Shown: positions 34,942 through 46,265 of the stretch, one piece after another
Layout: each line of letters starts with the position of its first letter
Numbering within the stretch: the first letter of the stretch is position 1
Source of the DNA: Ilumatobacteraceae bacterium
GTDB lineage: Bacteria; Actinomycetota; Acidimicrobiia; Acidimicrobiales; Ilumatobacteraceae
Length of the DNA stretch: 64,000 nt
Direction: 5' to 3'
NCBI GenBank assembly: GCA_021298195.1
Contig: JAJTEQ010000002.1
Coordinates: 25,937 to 89,936, forward strand
Made by a program: the position numbers and the translations under genes
The notes under the pieces: model-generated
The model's input: the letters and a program-made list of their open reading frames with translations, nothing else
Database searches by the model: none
Told to the model about the DNA's origin: nothing

Positions 34942-35862
34942 TCACGAGAAGCGGGGCAGCACTTCCTCGGCGAATCGCTGATACATCTCCCGGCGGGCGG
35001 GCGGCGTCGGGCCGAGCGTGAAGTCGGGAATGATCACCTCGTCGAATCCCGCTTCGACGTATCCCGCGATCCGCTCACCGATCTGGTCGAGGCTGCCGAT
35101 CAGCGCACGATCGGCCGGCGCGTTACGGGTCAGTCGTTCGGCCTTGGCCGCATCATCGACGACGAAGAACATCGCCTGGACCGAGCAGCGGATCGTTCCG
35201 GGATCACGGCCGATCTTCTCGCACGCGCGATGCAACACCGTGATTCGCTCGGACGCGGTTTCGGGTGTGCCCCACGTGTTCCATTCGTGGGCGTGTCGCG
35301 CGGTGATGGCGGTCATGCGCGGACCGCCCGTTCCGACCAGGATCGGAAGCGGGTCCTGGACAGGTTTGGGTTCGCACGGGGCGTCGTCGACACGGAAGTG
35401 ACGGCCGTGCATCGTCGTGCGCTCCGCCGACAGCAGGCCGGAGATGATTCCGATGGCTTCTTCGAACCGGTCGACACGCGCGGCCGGCTCGAGCATGTCG
35501 ACGCCGTAGGCACGGTGCTCGTTCTCCTGCCATCCGGCGCCGATTCCGAGGATCAGTCGTCCGGCGGAGATCTGATCGATCGACGCCGCGGTGTTGGCGA
35601 GCACCGCCGGATGCCGAAACGTCGTCGGAGAGACGAGCGAGCCGATTCGGAGTCGCTCGGTGACCGCGGCGATGGCCGCGATCATGGACCAACACTCGTT
35701 CACCGGCCCCGAGGCGGTGGAGCCGTCCTCGGTGTTGGGCATGAAATGATCCGCGTACCAGATGCCGTGCCACGGACCGCGGTCGGCCTCGACGGCCAGG
35801 TCGCGCACCTCTGACCAGTCGCGTTGGGGTGTCGGCCACACCGAGAATCGAACGCTGCTCAC
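34942..35862 (-). CDS. LLM-class F420-dependent oxidoreductase
   Basis: 306 residues, a luciferase-like (beta/alpha)8 barrel. Motifs: WYADHFMPNTEDG near residue 35, RIGSLVSPTTFRHPAVLANTAASIDQISAGRL (quoted in part: SPTTFRHPAVLA), LGIGAGWQENEHRAYG, and PILVGTGGPRMTAITARHAH. The family uses coenzyme F420 or FMN on diverse substrates; the substrate is unknown. It converges on uvrC with a 19-bp gap and diverges from the methyltransferase across only 33 bp. The GTG start has TAACCT 6 nt upstream. Confidence 0.88.
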   Translation of the reverse strand: MSSVRFSVWPTPQRDWSEVRDLAVEADRGPWHGIWYADHFMPNTEDGSTASGPVNECWSMIAAIAAVTERLRIGSLVSPTTFRHPAVLANTAASIDQISAGRLILGIGAGWQENEHRAYGVDMLEPAARVDRFEEAIGIISGLLSAERTTMHGRHFRVDDAPCEPKPVQDPLPILVGTGGPRMTAITARHAHEWNTWGTPETASERITVLHRACEKIGRDPGTIRCSVQAMFFVVDDAAKAERLTRNAPADRALIGSLDQIGERIAGYVEAGFDEVIIPDFTLGPTPPARREMYQRFAEEVLPRFS

Positions 35863-35868
35863 GTGGGA

Positions 35869-35874
35869 AGGTTA
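35869..35874 (-). promoter_or_regulatory. -10 element of leaderless F420-type oxidoreductase
   Basis: TAACCT lies 6 nt before the GTG at 35862. Confidence 0.5.
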
Positions 35875-35883
35875 CCGAGCACC

Positions 35884-35889
35884 TAGCCT
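35884..35889 (+). promoter_or_regulatory. -10 element of leaderless methyltransferase
   Basis: TAGCCT lies 6 nt before the GTG at 35896; it is back to back with the oxidoreductase -10 in a 33-bp divergent region. Confidence 0.5.
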
Positions 35890-35895
35890 CGGCTC

Positions 35896-36639
35896 GTGGC
35901 CGATGATTCCGATGCACCCGAGGATCTTTGGGAAGCCAATGCAAGATGGTGGATCGACGGTTTCACCGACGGAGTCGACGCGGAGTACGAGGAGCAGATC
36001 CTCCCGCTGGCCGCCGAGGAGTTGGCCGGTGCGACGCGGGTGTTGGACATCGGTTGTGGCGAAGGACAAGTGGCGCGCCTCGCCAAGCGGATCGGGGCCG
36101 ACTTGGTCGTCGGAATCGATCCGACGTGGAATCAGATCCGAATCGCGTCGGATCGCGCGGGCGGGATACACGTGGCCCGGGCCGGGGCCGACGGCCTGCC
36201 TTTCGGCGACGAGACGTTCGACGTGGTGGTCGCGTGTCTGGTCTTCGAGCACATCCGCGAGGTCGACGCGGCCATCGCCGAGGTGTCCCGGGTGCTGCGT
36301 CGCGGTGGTCGGTTCTGTTTCTTTCTCAACCATCCCTTGCTCCAAACGCCCGGGAGTGGCTGGATCGACGATCAGATTCTCGATCCGCCGGAGCAGTACT
36401 GGAGAATCGGTCCCTACCTCGTGGAGGAGGAATCCATCGAGGAGGTCGAGAAGGACGTCTTCATTCCGTTCATCCATCGGCCGATCAGTCGTTATCTGAA
36501 CGCACTGATCTCCAACGGATTGCTCCTCCATCGCATCAGTGAGCCCGCACCGCCGGCCGGATTCCTGGCCCGGGCCGCCGAATACGAGGCGGCGTCGACC
36601 ATTCCACGACTGTTGTATCTGCGCACGGTCAAGGCCTGA
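35896..36639 (+). CDS. class I SAM-dependent methyltransferase
   Basis: 247 residues. Methyltransferase motif I is VLDIGCGEGQVARLAKRIG, the acidic loop is VVGIDPTWNQI, and FDVVVACLVFEHIREVDAA is motif II/III; RVLRRGGRFCFFLNHPL follows. It resembles UbiE/Coq5-like small-molecule methyltransferases but the substrate cannot be told. It is leaderless, and the next F420-type oxidoreductase starts 12 bp after its stop. These accessory genes separate uvrC from rapZ. Confidence 0.88.
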   Translation: MADDSDAPEDLWEANARWWIDGFTDGVDAEYEEQILPLAAEELAGATRVLDIGCGEGQVARLAKRIGADLVVGIDPTWNQIRIASDRAGGIHVARAGADGLPFGDETFDVVVACLVFEHIREVDAAIAEVSRVLRRGGRFCFFLNHPLLQTPGSGWIDDQILDPPEQYWRIGPYLVEEESIEEVEKDVFIPFIHRPISRYLNALISNGLLLHRISEPAPPAGFLARAAEYEAASTIPRLLYLRTVKA

Positions 36640-36651
36640 GAGGTCGACTCG

Positions 36652-37407
36652 TTGCCCAAGGTCGGAGTCCAGTTCCAGACGCACGGCGTGGAGCCGTCAC
36701 GCTTTGTGTCGGTCGCCCGCGCGGCAGTCGATCTCGGCGTCGATGGCGTCTTCTTGTGGGATCACATGATCCCGTTCGTCGGTTCGGCCGGGGATTCGGC
36801 GTGGGAAACCTGGACCTTGTTGGGGACCATGGTCGGTGCGTCACCGGCCCTCGGCGTGGACCTGGGGGTCCTGGTGTCGCCGCTCTCGTTTCGACATCCG
36901 CAGATCCTGGCCCGTAGCGCCGCCACGGTGGCGCGCCTCGGAGGTGGTCGATTCGTGCTGGGAGTCGGCGCGGGAGGTTTCGTTCACGACGACCGACTCT
37001 TCGACGATCACCGTACGCGCGGCCAACGCATGGCCGAGTTCGGCCGTCGTCTCGAAACGCTTCGCGAGGTCGTGGACGATCAGAACCGTCGTCATGGTGT
37101 CGACATCAGGATCTGGGTCGGGGGAGACGGACCGAAGGTCACGATTCCCTTGGCGTCCCGCTTGGCCGACGGTTGGAGTGGTTTCGCTCCGTACGAGCGT
37201 TGGCGGACTCGGAAGGAGTTGTTGGAATCCGCGGGAACGAGACCCGGTACGGAGACCAGTGTCCTGTTGACTCCGAATGATGCTCCGGTGGACGACGAGA
37301 TGTGGCGCACGTCGGGAGCGGATTGGCTGATCCGGAGTCTGCGTCCCGACGGGCGCGGTGACTTCGATCTCGATCCCATACGGCATCTCATCGCCGTTGC
37401 TCGCTAG
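36652..37407 (+). CDS. LLM-class F420-dependent oxidoreductase, short
   Basis: 251 residues, luciferase-like barrel. It opens with VGVQFQTHGVEPSRFVSVAR, then DGVFLWDHMIPF, LGVLVSPLSFRHPQILARS, and FVLGVGAGGFVHDDRLF, with a substrate-side loop around DIRIWVGGDGPKVTIPLASR. At 251 residues it is shorter than the usual 290-350 members. The TTG start lies 12 bp after the methyltransferase stop. Probably co-transcribed with the methyltransferase; substrate unknown. Confidence 0.85.
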   Translation: MPKVGVQFQTHGVEPSRFVSVARAAVDLGVDGVFLWDHMIPFVGSAGDSAWETWTLLGTMVGASPALGVDLGVLVSPLSFRHPQILARSAATVARLGGGRFVLGVGAGGFVHDDRLFDDHRTRGQRMAEFGRRLETLREVVDDQNRRHGVDIRIWVGGDGPKVTIPLASRLADGWSGFAPYERWRTRKELLESAGTRPGTETSVLLTPNDAPVDDEMWRTSGADWLIRSLRPDGRGDFDLDPIRHLIAVAR

Positions 37408-37410
37408 TTT
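37405..37410 (+). promoter_or_regulatory. -10 element of leaderless rapZ
   Basis: TAGTTT lies 6 nt before the ATG at 37417; its first three bases contain the stop codon of the preceding gene. Confidence 0.5.
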
Positions 37411-37416
37411 CTGTTC

Positions 37417-38259
37417 ATGGCCGACATTCTCGTGATCACCGGGCTTTCCGGGGCGGGGCGCTCGGCCACCGCCGCCGTATTGGAGGATCTCGACTGGTAC
37501 GTGGTCGACAATCTGCCGACGTCCTTGGTCGACACCATCGTCGAATTGGCCAGTGCCCCCGGCTCGGGCATCGATCGGCTCGCCCTCGTCGCGGGTCGGC
37601 AACATCTCGAACTGATGCCCAAGGTCGCTCGTTTGCGCGCGGAGGGGCACCGGGTGCGCGTGGTGTACCTGGATGCGTCGACGCGGGAGTTGGTGAAGCG
37701 TTACGAAGCGTCCCGTCGACGTCATCCCTTGTCAACCGAAGCCGACGGCCTCGTGGAGTCGATCGAGATGGAACGCGCCCTGTTGGAGCCCATGAAGGGT
37801 GATTGCGATCTGGTGATCGACACGACCGAACTGAACACGAATCAACTCAAGACGAAGTTGCTCGGTCTGTTCGATGACGCGCGCGAACACCTTCAGATCA
37901 CCGTCGAGTCCTTCGGGTTCAAGCACGGACTTCCGTTGGATGCCGACATCGTTCTCGACGCGCGTTTTCTTCCCAATCCGCACTGGGACGAGAACCTTCG
38001 TCCGCAGTCGGGCCTCGACGGACCGGTGCGTGACTTCGTTCTCGGACAACCCGAGGCCGAGACCTTCGTGACCAAGCTGGTCGAGCTGCTCGGGACGATC
38101 GTCCCGCTGTACGCGGCCGAGGGCAAGAGCTATCTGACGATCGCCGTCGGGTGCACCGGTGGACGACATCGGTCCGTGGCCATCGCCAACGAGATCGCCG
38201 AGCGGATGCGGGCCTCGGGCCAGCCGGTTCGGGTGGGGCATCGGGACATCGGTCGTTAA
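37417..38259 (+). CDS. rapZ: RNase adapter / nucleotide-binding protein RapZ (YvcJ)
   Basis: 280 residues. The P-loop near the N terminus is GLSGAGRSATA (Walker A with Arg in place of the usual Lys). Family marks include WYVVDNLPTSLV, VYLDASTRELVKRYEASRRRHPL, SFGFKHGLPLDADIVLDARF and the C-terminal GCTGGRHRSVAIANEIAERM. RapZ binds nucleotides and small RNAs and tunes amino-sugar synthesis in E. coli. In most actinobacteria yvcK and whiA lie between rapZ and gap; both are missing here. Confidence 0.93.
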   Translation: MADILVITGLSGAGRSATAAVLEDLDWYVVDNLPTSLVDTIVELASAPGSGIDRLALVAGRQHLELMPKVARLRAEGHRVRVVYLDASTRELVKRYEASRRRHPLSTEADGLVESIEMERALLEPMKGDCDLVIDTTELNTNQLKTKLLGLFDDAREHLQITVESFGFKHGLPLDADIVLDARFLPNPHWDENLRPQSGLDGPVRDFVLGQPEAETFVTKLVELLGTIVPLYAAEGKSYLTIAVGCTGGRHRSVAIANEIAERMRASGQPVRVGHRDIGR

Positions 38260-38288
38260 GTCCCGAACACGATGCTGAAGCGTCGTGA

Positions 38289-39407
<1,119 letters not shown>

Positions 39408-39411
39408 TTCG

Positions 39412-40536
39412 ATGATCGACGGAATCCCCACGCTCGAGGATCTGGGCGACGTCGCGGGCAAGAAGGTGCTCGTCCGTACGGACTTCAACGTTCCGATGGA
39501 GACGGCGCCCGATGGAACCCGGCGAATCACCGACGAGTTCCGTGTGCGGGCCGCTTTGCCCACCATCCAATGGCTGACCGACCGGGGAGCCACCGTCGTG
39601 TGCGCCAGCCACCTGGGCCGCCCCAAGGGCAAGCCGGAGGAGAAGTACTCCATGGCTCCGGTTCGTGAACTGCTGGCGTCCCTCGCCCCCGGCGTGGAAC
39701 TTCTGGAAAACCTGCGATTCGACGCCGGCGAAGAGGGCAATGACCCCTCGTTCGTGGCGCGACTGATCGAGGGGATCGATCTCTACGTGGACGACGCCTT
39801 CGGCGCCGCGCACCGTGCCCATGCCTCGATCGTCGGCCCCCCGCGCACGCTGCCCTCGGCCATGGGACGGCTCCTCGAGCGCGAGGTCGACGTGCTCTCG
39901 AACCTGCGCAAGAACCCGCGACACCCCTTCGTCGCGGTGTTGGGCGGATCCAAGATCTCCGACAAGTTGGGTGTCGTGGAGGCACTTCTCGAGACCGTGG
40001 ATGCACTCGTGATCGGTGGGGCGATGTGCTTCACGTTCCTCGCGGCCCGGGGTTTTCCCATCGGAGATTCCTTGTTCGAGCCCGATCAGGTGGACACGTG
40101 CCGACGGCTCCTCGCACTGGGCAAGGAGATCCACATTCCCGAAGACATCGTCGGACTCGATGCCGACGGCAACTACGCCACGTACGGGCGACGCCTGCCG
40201 CCCGGTGCCAAGGGTTTCGACATCGGTCCCGGATCGGCGGCGGCGTTCAGCGACATCATCATGGAAGCGCGTACCGTGTTCTGGAACGGTCCCATGGGAA
40301 TGTTCGAGGACGAGCGATTCGCCAAGGGCACGCGCACCGTCGCGCAGGCGATGGCGGACACGAAGGCGTTCACCGTGGTGGGTGGTGGTGATTCGGCGGC
40401 GGCACTGGCCCAGTTCGGTTTGGACGACGAGGTCGACCACGTGTCCACCGGTGGCGGAGCGTCGCTGGAGTTGTTGGAGCTCGGTGACCTGCCGGGCCTG
40501 AGAGCGTTGAGAGAGGCCCCCAATGCCCGCGTCTAG
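39412..40536 (+). CDS. pgk: phosphoglycerate kinase
   Basis: 374 residues, somewhat below the usual 390-415. The N-domain substrate site is VLVRTDFNVPM and the basic patch is SHLGRPKGKPEEKYSM. The expected NLRFHPGE appears as NLRFDAGEEGND. The C-domain nucleotide motifs are GGSKISDKLGV, FWNGPMGMFED, VVGGGDSAAAL and STGGGASLELLE. The ATG lies 5 bp after gap, and its 3' end overlaps tpiA by 14 bp. Confidence 0.96.
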   Translation: MIDGIPTLEDLGDVAGKKVLVRTDFNVPMETAPDGTRRITDEFRVRAALPTIQWLTDRGATVVCASHLGRPKGKPEEKYSMAPVRELLASLAPGVELLENLRFDAGEEGNDPSFVARLIEGIDLYVDDAFGAAHRAHASIVGPPRTLPSAMGRLLEREVDVLSNLRKNPRHPFVAVLGGSKISDKLGVVEALLETVDALVIGGAMCFTFLAARGFPIGDSLFEPDQVDTCRRLLALGKEIHIPEDIVGLDADGNYATYGRRLPPGAKGFDIGPGSAAAFSDIIMEARTVFWNGPMGMFEDERFAKGTRTVAQAMADTKAFTVVGGGDSAAALAQFGLDDEVDHVSTGGGASLELLELGDLPGLRALREAPNARV

Positions 40537-41305
40537 CCGTCGTCCACTGATTAGTGGCAACTGGAAGATGAACCTGAATCACTACGACGCCATCCAGTTG
40601 GTTCAGAAGTTGAGTTACCTCGTCACCAAGGACGATGTCGAGCGAGTCGATGTTTCCGTGCATCCCCCTTTCACCGACATCCGCACGGTGCAAACGGCGC
40701 TCGAGAGCGACCGGATCCCGTTCTTCCTCGGCGCCCAGAACTGTCATTCCGACGATGCCGGAGCCTTCACCGGCGAGGTGTCGCCGGCGTTCCTGTCGAA
40801 ACTGAACGTCCGCTACGTGATCGTCGGGCACAGTGAGCGTCGTCAGATCTTCGGTGAGACCGACGAGTTCGTCGCGGCCAAGGTGTCGGCCGTGCTGAAG
40901 CACAAGATGCACCCCATCGTCTGCGTGGGGGAGACCCGCGAACAACGCGAGGCGGGTTCGACCCTCGATGTCGTCGCGGCGCAGATCCTGGGCTCGCTGG
41001 CGGGACGCGAGTCCACGCAGTTCCTGGATCTGGTGGTGGCCTACGAACCCATCTGGGCCATCGGTACCGGACTGACCGCGACGGCGGCCGACGCCCAAGA
41101 GGTGTGCGCCCACATACGTGGCTGTGTGGCGACGACGTGGGGTGCCGACGCGGCCAATTCCGTCCGCATCCAGTACGGCGGCTCTGTGAAGGCCGGCAAC
41201 GTGCCCGAACTGATGGCCCAAGCCGATATCGACGGCGCGTTGGTGGGCGGAGCGAGTCTCGACGCCGACGAGTTCGCTCGCATCGTGCAGTTTCCGAGCG
41301 CTTGA
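40523..41305 (+). CDS. tpiA: triosephosphate isomerase
   Basis: 260 residues, TIM barrel interconverting dihydroxyacetone phosphate and glyceraldehyde 3-phosphate. Catalytic Lys15 in SGNWKMN, His in VIVGHSERRQIF, Glu in VAYEPIWAIGTG, and the phosphate-binding IQYGGSVKAGN. It overlaps the end of pgk by 14 bp, completing the gap-pgk-tpiA operon. secG, which often follows tpiA in actinobacteria, is displaced 6 kb by the ABC transporter operon. Confidence 0.97.
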   Translation: MPASSRRPLISGNWKMNLNHYDAIQLVQKLSYLVTKDDVERVDVSVHPPFTDIRTVQTALESDRIPFFLGAQNCHSDDAGAFTGEVSPAFLSKLNVRYVIVGHSERRQIFGETDEFVAAKVSAVLKHKMHPIVCVGETREQREAGSTLDVVAAQILGSLAGRESTQFLDLVVAYEPIWAIGTGLTATAADAQEVCAHIRGCVATTWGADAANSVRIQYGGSVKAGNVPELMAQADIDGALVGGASLDADEFARIVQFPSA

Positions 41306-41336
41306 CGTTCGTGTCCGAGCCCACGTGGGACGGACC

Positions 41337-41342
41337 TATGAT
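41337..41342 (+). promoter_or_regulatory. -10 element of the ABC transporter operon
   Basis: TATGAT lies 7 nt before the ATG of the first permease gene. Confidence 0.5.
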
Positions 41343-41349
41343 GTGACGG

Positions 41350-42342
41350 ATGTCCGATGAGGCCGGGGTGATGGAGACAGCGCAGAGCGTGTCGGGTGTC
41401 GAGATGGCGGTGGGTCTGTCGCCGTTCCAGATGGGGTTGGCCCGCATCCGTCGCAATCGGGGCGCGATCATCGCGTTCTGGATCGTCGTTTTCTACGTTT
41501 TCGTCGCGGCCTTCGCTCCGGTTCTGGTGAAGTTGCTCAACATCGACCCGTACGCCCTCGATCGCGAGGCCATCAACGATTTCGGTCTCCCGGCCGGCCC
41601 ACTGGGCGGTATCTCGTGGGATCACCCCTTCGGTGTGGAGCCGGGGACCGGTCGCGACATCCTGGGTCGGCTCATGTACGGGGCGCGGATCTCGCTGCTG
41701 GTCGGAACCATCGGAACCATCTTGACCACCACGGTGGGAGTCACCCTCGGAATCGTCGCCGGGCTACGGAGAGGTTTCGTGGACTCCTTGATCAGCCGGC
41801 TCGGCGACGTGACGCTGGCGTTCCCGTCGTTGTTGTTGATCATCGCTCTGGCCAATCCGATGACCCAACGTCTGGAGTCCTTGGGGATCCCGGCGGGTAA
41901 CACCGCCCGGATCACCTACATCCTCACGGTCCTCACGTTCTTCGGATGGGTGTACATGGCTCGCTTGGTGCGTGGCCAGGTGCTGTCGCTCCGTGAGCGT
42001 GAATTCGTCGAGGCCGCCCGTTCCTTCGGTGCCGGCACGGGTCATCTGGTGTTCAAACAACTGCTTCCGAACCTGTGGCCCCAGATCATCGTCTTCGTCT
42101 CGTTGAGCCTTCCGGGCTACGTCGCGCTGGAGGCGACCTTGTCGTTCCTCGGAGTCGGTCTGTTGGCCCCGGCGGCGTCGTGGGGCATCATGCTCGGGGA
42201 CTCGGTCCGCTATTACCGAGCCGATCCGACCTATCTGTTCATTCCCGGTCTGACCCTGATGGCCCTGGTGCTGGCCTTCAACCTGCTCGGGGACGGGTTG
42301 CGCGACGCATTCGACCCGCGCAGCGACCGCCAGCAGCTCTGA
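41350..42342 (+). CDS. ABC transporter permease, OppC/DppC type
   Basis: 330 residues, integral membrane permease of a peptide/nickel-type importer. The N-terminal cytoplasmic stretch leads to TM1 (IIAFWIVVFYVFVAAFAPVL), followed by a periplasmic loop and the BPD transport domain with five more helices. The EAA loop for the ATPases is EFVEAARSFGAGTGHLVFKQ. The C terminus has LGDGLRDAFDPR, a hallmark of OppC. The gene order is unusual: the C-type permease comes before the binding protein, and the B-type permease comes after it. Confidence 0.92.
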   Translation: MSDEAGVMETAQSVSGVEMAVGLSPFQMGLARIRRNRGAIIAFWIVVFYVFVAAFAPVLVKLLNIDPYALDREAINDFGLPAGPLGGISWDHPFGVEPGTGRDILGRLMYGARISLLVGTIGTILTTTVGVTLGIVAGLRRGFVDSLISRLGDVTLAFPSLLLIIALANPMTQRLESLGIPAGNTARITYILTVLTFFGWVYMARLVRGQVLSLREREFVEAARSFGAGTGHLVFKQLLPNLWPQIIVFVSLSLPGYVALEATLSFLGVGLLAPAASWGIMLGDSVRYYRADPTYLFIPGLTLMALVLAFNLLGDGLRDAFDPRSDRQQL

Positions 42343-42376
42343 CAAGGGATGCTCGGTCAGAGGGTCGTTCCGGTGG

Positions 42377-42389
42377 TTGTACACTACAA
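42377..42389 (+). promoter_or_regulatory. TTGTA-CAC-TACAA palindrome before binding-protein gene
   Basis: Perfect 5-bp arms with a 3-nt spacer, 5 bp upstream of a TAGCGT -10 element. A candidate operator controlling the binding-protein gene. Confidence 0.45.
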
Positions 42390-42394
42390 GTCAC

Positions 42395-42400
42395 TAGCGT
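42395..42400 (+). promoter_or_regulatory. -10 element of binding-protein gene
   Basis: TAGCGT lies 31 nt before the ATG. It predicts a 25-nt leader with a strong AGGGGAGGG ribosome binding site, an extra promoter inside the transporter operon. Confidence 0.4.
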
Positions 42401-42431
42401 CCGACAAGTCGTCGGCGAAAGGGGAGGGAAA

Positions 42432-44201
42432 ATGAAGAAGCGAAGCAAAGTCCTCGCGGTCGCGGCCCTGTTGGGTCTCGTCGCGAGTGCCTGCGGTGGG
42501 GACTCTGGTGGTGCCCAAAGCGGTGAGGAGTCCGGCGGTCGTTCGGCCACCATGGACGGCGTGAAGGACGGCGGCACGTTGTACGTGCTGACCTACCAGG
42601 AAGGCGCGTCGACACTCGACCCGCAGCGTGTGTATACCGGTGCCGAACTCGGCGCGTGGGGTTCCACGTTCACCCGTACCTTGACCTCGTACAAGCCGGT
42701 GGCCGGCAAGGACGGCACCACGCTGGTCGCCGACATGGCCACCGATCTCGGTACCGCATCGGACGACCTCAAGACCTGGTCGTTCACGCTGCGTGACGGC
42801 ATCCTTTGGGAGGACGGCTCGGAAGTGACGTGCGCCGACATCGCCTACGGCGTGTCGCGTACCTTTGCCGCCGAAGTGACCGCCGGTGAGGGTCCGATGT
42901 ACGCGTTGAGTTATCTCGACATTCCGGAGGGTGACTCGGACTTCGGTAGCGCGTACCCCGGTCCGTGGCTCGCCGACGCCGATCAGCAGGCTCTCTTCGA
43001 CGAGGCCGTGTCCTGCGACGGCAAGACGATCACATTTAAGTTGAAAGTGCCCGTGGCCGACTTCAATTACACCGTTGGTTTGTTGGCTTTCGCTCCGGTG
43101 CCCAAGGACCAGGACACTGCCGACCAGTACGGCTCGAAGCCCTTCTCGAACGGACCGTTCAAGGTGGAGAGTTACGAAGAAGGCAAGGAACTGGTCCTCG
43201 TGCGCAACGAGAACTGGGACGAGTCCACCGACGAAATCCGTGAGCCCAAGGTCGACAAGATCGTGTGGCAGTTCGGTCTCGACGAAGCGGTCATCGACGA
43301 GCGCATGCTGGCCGATTCGGGTGATGACAAGAACGCCATCGTGTACGGCGGCATCCTGCCCGAGAACCTGCAGACCGTGTTCGGTGACGACACCCTGAAG
43401 GACCGTCGCACCGACGGTTTCGACGGTTTCGTCACCTACTCCATGTTCAACGTGGAGTTGGTGTCCTGTGTCGAGGTTCGTCAAGCCGTGTGGTTGGCGC
43501 TCGACCGCGAGGCCCTGCGCACTGCCGCCGGCGGACCGTTCACCGGCGAGTTCGCCAAGAGCTTCGTCGCTCCGCTGTTGGCGGCGGACTACGAGCCGGC
43601 CAAGTTGGTCGATGGTCTGAACGAGGACGGCACCCCGAACGTGGAAGCCGCCAAGGCCAAGCTCGAAGAGGCCAAGAACAAGTGCCCGGAGGTGCACGCC
43701 AGGGCCACCGAAGACGGCCTGCGCTTCGATCACCCGGACAGCGACACGTGGAAGAAGAACATCGCCATCTGGATCGAGTCGCTCGGTGCCGCCGGTATCA
43801 AGATCGTCGACAACCCGATCGAGCCGTCGAAGTACTACGCCACCATCAACGGTGACCGTGGTGACTTGATGCGTGCCGGTTGGGCGGCCGACTGGGCGAA
43901 CGCCTCGACGGTCATTCCGGAACTGTTCGGAGAAGGCGGCGGATTCAACTATCACAACAACGAAGGAGACGCGGCGTTCGCCGAGTTCCAGGCCAAGGTC
44001 GACGAGGCCAAGGCCGAGACCGATCGCGGTGCTCAGTCCAAGTTGTGGAAGGAACTGAACCAGTACGTGATCGATCAGGTGTGGTCGATCCCCGGTTCGG
44101 CGACCAAGTCGCAGAACCTCGTCGGTTCGAACGTGCGTGGCGCCTACCAGTGGCTCCCGTTCGGTTGGTACAACCTCGGTGGCATCGGCCTGGCCGGCTG
44201 A
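42432..44201 (+). CDS. ABC transporter substrate-binding lipoprotein (SBP family 5)
   Basis: 589 residues, extracytoplasmic solute receptor of the oligopeptide/dipeptide family. The signal peptide is MKKRSKVLAVAALLGLVASAC, with the lipobox cysteine at about residue 21. The SBP_bac_5 domain begins GGTLYVLTYQEGASTLDPQ and contains WSFTLRDGILWEDGSEVT and GPFKVESYEEGKELVLVRN. The exact ligand cannot be told from sequence. A strong hairpin follows the gene (44222-44252), and together with its own promoter suggests higher expression than the membrane subunits. Confidence 0.93.
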   Translation: MKKRSKVLAVAALLGLVASACGGDSGGAQSGEESGGRSATMDGVKDGGTLYVLTYQEGASTLDPQRVYTGAELGAWGSTFTRTLTSYKPVAGKDGTTLVADMATDLGTASDDLKTWSFTLRDGILWEDGSEVTCADIAYGVSRTFAAEVTAGEGPMYALSYLDIPEGDSDFGSAYPGPWLADADQQALFDEAVSCDGKTITFKLKVPVADFNYTVGLLAFAPVPKDQDTADQYGSKPFSNGPFKVESYEEGKELVLVRNENWDESTDEIREPKVDKIVWQFGLDEAVIDERMLADSGDDKNAIVYGGILPENLQTVFGDDTLKDRRTDGFDGFVTYSMFNVELVSCVEVRQAVWLALDREALRTAAGGPFTGEFAKSFVAPLLAADYEPAKLVDGLNEDGTPNVEAAKAKLEEAKNKCPEVHARATEDGLRFDHPDSDTWKKNIAIWIESLGAAGIKIVDNPIEPSKYYATINGDRGDLMRAGWAADWANASTVIPELFGEGGGFNYHNNEGDAAFAEFQAKVDEAKAETDRGAQSKLWKELNQYVIDQVWSIPGSATKSQNLVGSNVRGAYQWLPFGWYNLGGIGLAG

Positions 44202-44221
44202 CATCGGGAATTGACACGCGA

Positions 44222-44252
44222 GGTGGGTGGTCGCCGACGGCGGCCACCCACC
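44222..44252 (+). terminator. very strong hairpin between binding protein and OppB
   Basis: GGTGGGTGG/CCACCCACC (9 bp) continues through a U-G pair into CGCC/GGCG around a GAC loop, about 14 pairs in all. It lies 20 bp after the binding-protein stop and has no U-run. It probably acts as an mRNA 3'-end stabiliser or partial attenuator, as known for binding-protein operons. Confidence 0.65.
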
Positions 44253-44274
44253 ATCGTGTCCCGGACGCATTGAC

Positions 44275-45260
44275 ATGATCTATTTCGTTCTTCGTCGTTC
44301 GATCTTCGCGGTCGTTCTTCTGCTGATCGTCAGTGCATTCACTTTCTGGATTTTTTCCGCCCTACCTTCCGATCCGGCGGCTCTCACCTGTGGCAAGAAC
44401 TGCCGGCCCGAGGTGATCGAAGCGAACCGCGAACGGTTGGGTTACGACAAGCCGTTGGTCGAGCAGTACGGCGCGTACATGAAGGGGATTTTCACCGGTC
44501 GGACCTACGGCGAGGAGGGATCGTCGATCCATTGCCCGGCACCTTCGCTCGGCTATTCCTACGACCGGCACGAGTGCGTCACGTCCCTCATCGCGTCGAC
44601 CTTGCCGGTGACGGCCTCCATCGCTCTCGGTGCCTTCGTTCTCTGGATGGGTATCGGAGTCGGATTGGGAACTCTGGCGGCACTCAAACGTGGCAAATGG
44701 CAGGACCGCGTCGCCACCGCCTTCAGCGTGATCGGTGTCAGCCTGCCCACGTTCTTTCTCGGTCTCATCTTCATCATGGTTTTCGTCATCTGGACCGGTT
44801 TGCTTCCGTTCCCGCGTTACACGGGCATCACCGACAATCCGGTGGAATGGTTCATGGCGTTGTTGCTGCCGTGGTTCGTGTTGGCGATCATCTCGGCGGC
44901 GACCTACGTGCGCATGACGCGCAACGGAATCCTCGAGGTGATGAACGAGGAGTTCGTCCGTCTGGGAATCGCCAAGGGGTTGCCCCGACGTCGTCTGATC
45001 GTCAGATACGTCCTGCGGGCCGCCCTCGTTCCCATCGTGACCATCGCCGGACTCGATTTCGCGTTTCTCCTCGGCGGAGCTCTGGTCACCGAGTCCATTT
45101 TCAACCTGCCGGGACTGGGTAAGTTGACCTTGGCCGCGGTGGTGAACTCGGACCTTCCCATACTCGTGGCGACCACCATGGTGGCGGCGGTCTTCATCGT
45201 GGTGGCCAACACCGTGGTCGACATCCTCTACGGCTATCTCGATCCGCGAGTGAGGGTGAA

Positions 45261-45264
<4 letters not shown>
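44275..45264 (+). CDS. ABC transporter permease, OppB/DppB type
   Basis: 329 residues. TM1 is FAVVLLLIVSAFTFWIFSAL. An unusually cysteine-containing periplasmic segment follows (CGKNC, HCPA, HEC between residues about 40 and 100). The permease domain then has an EAA loop EFVRLGIAKGLPRRRLIVRY and ends LYGYLDPRVRVK, the usual B-type ending. The four cysteines could form disulfides outside the membrane. It overlaps the next ATPase gene as GTGA. Confidence 0.92.
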
Positions 45265-46261
<997 letters not shown>

Positions 46262-46265
<4 letters not shown>

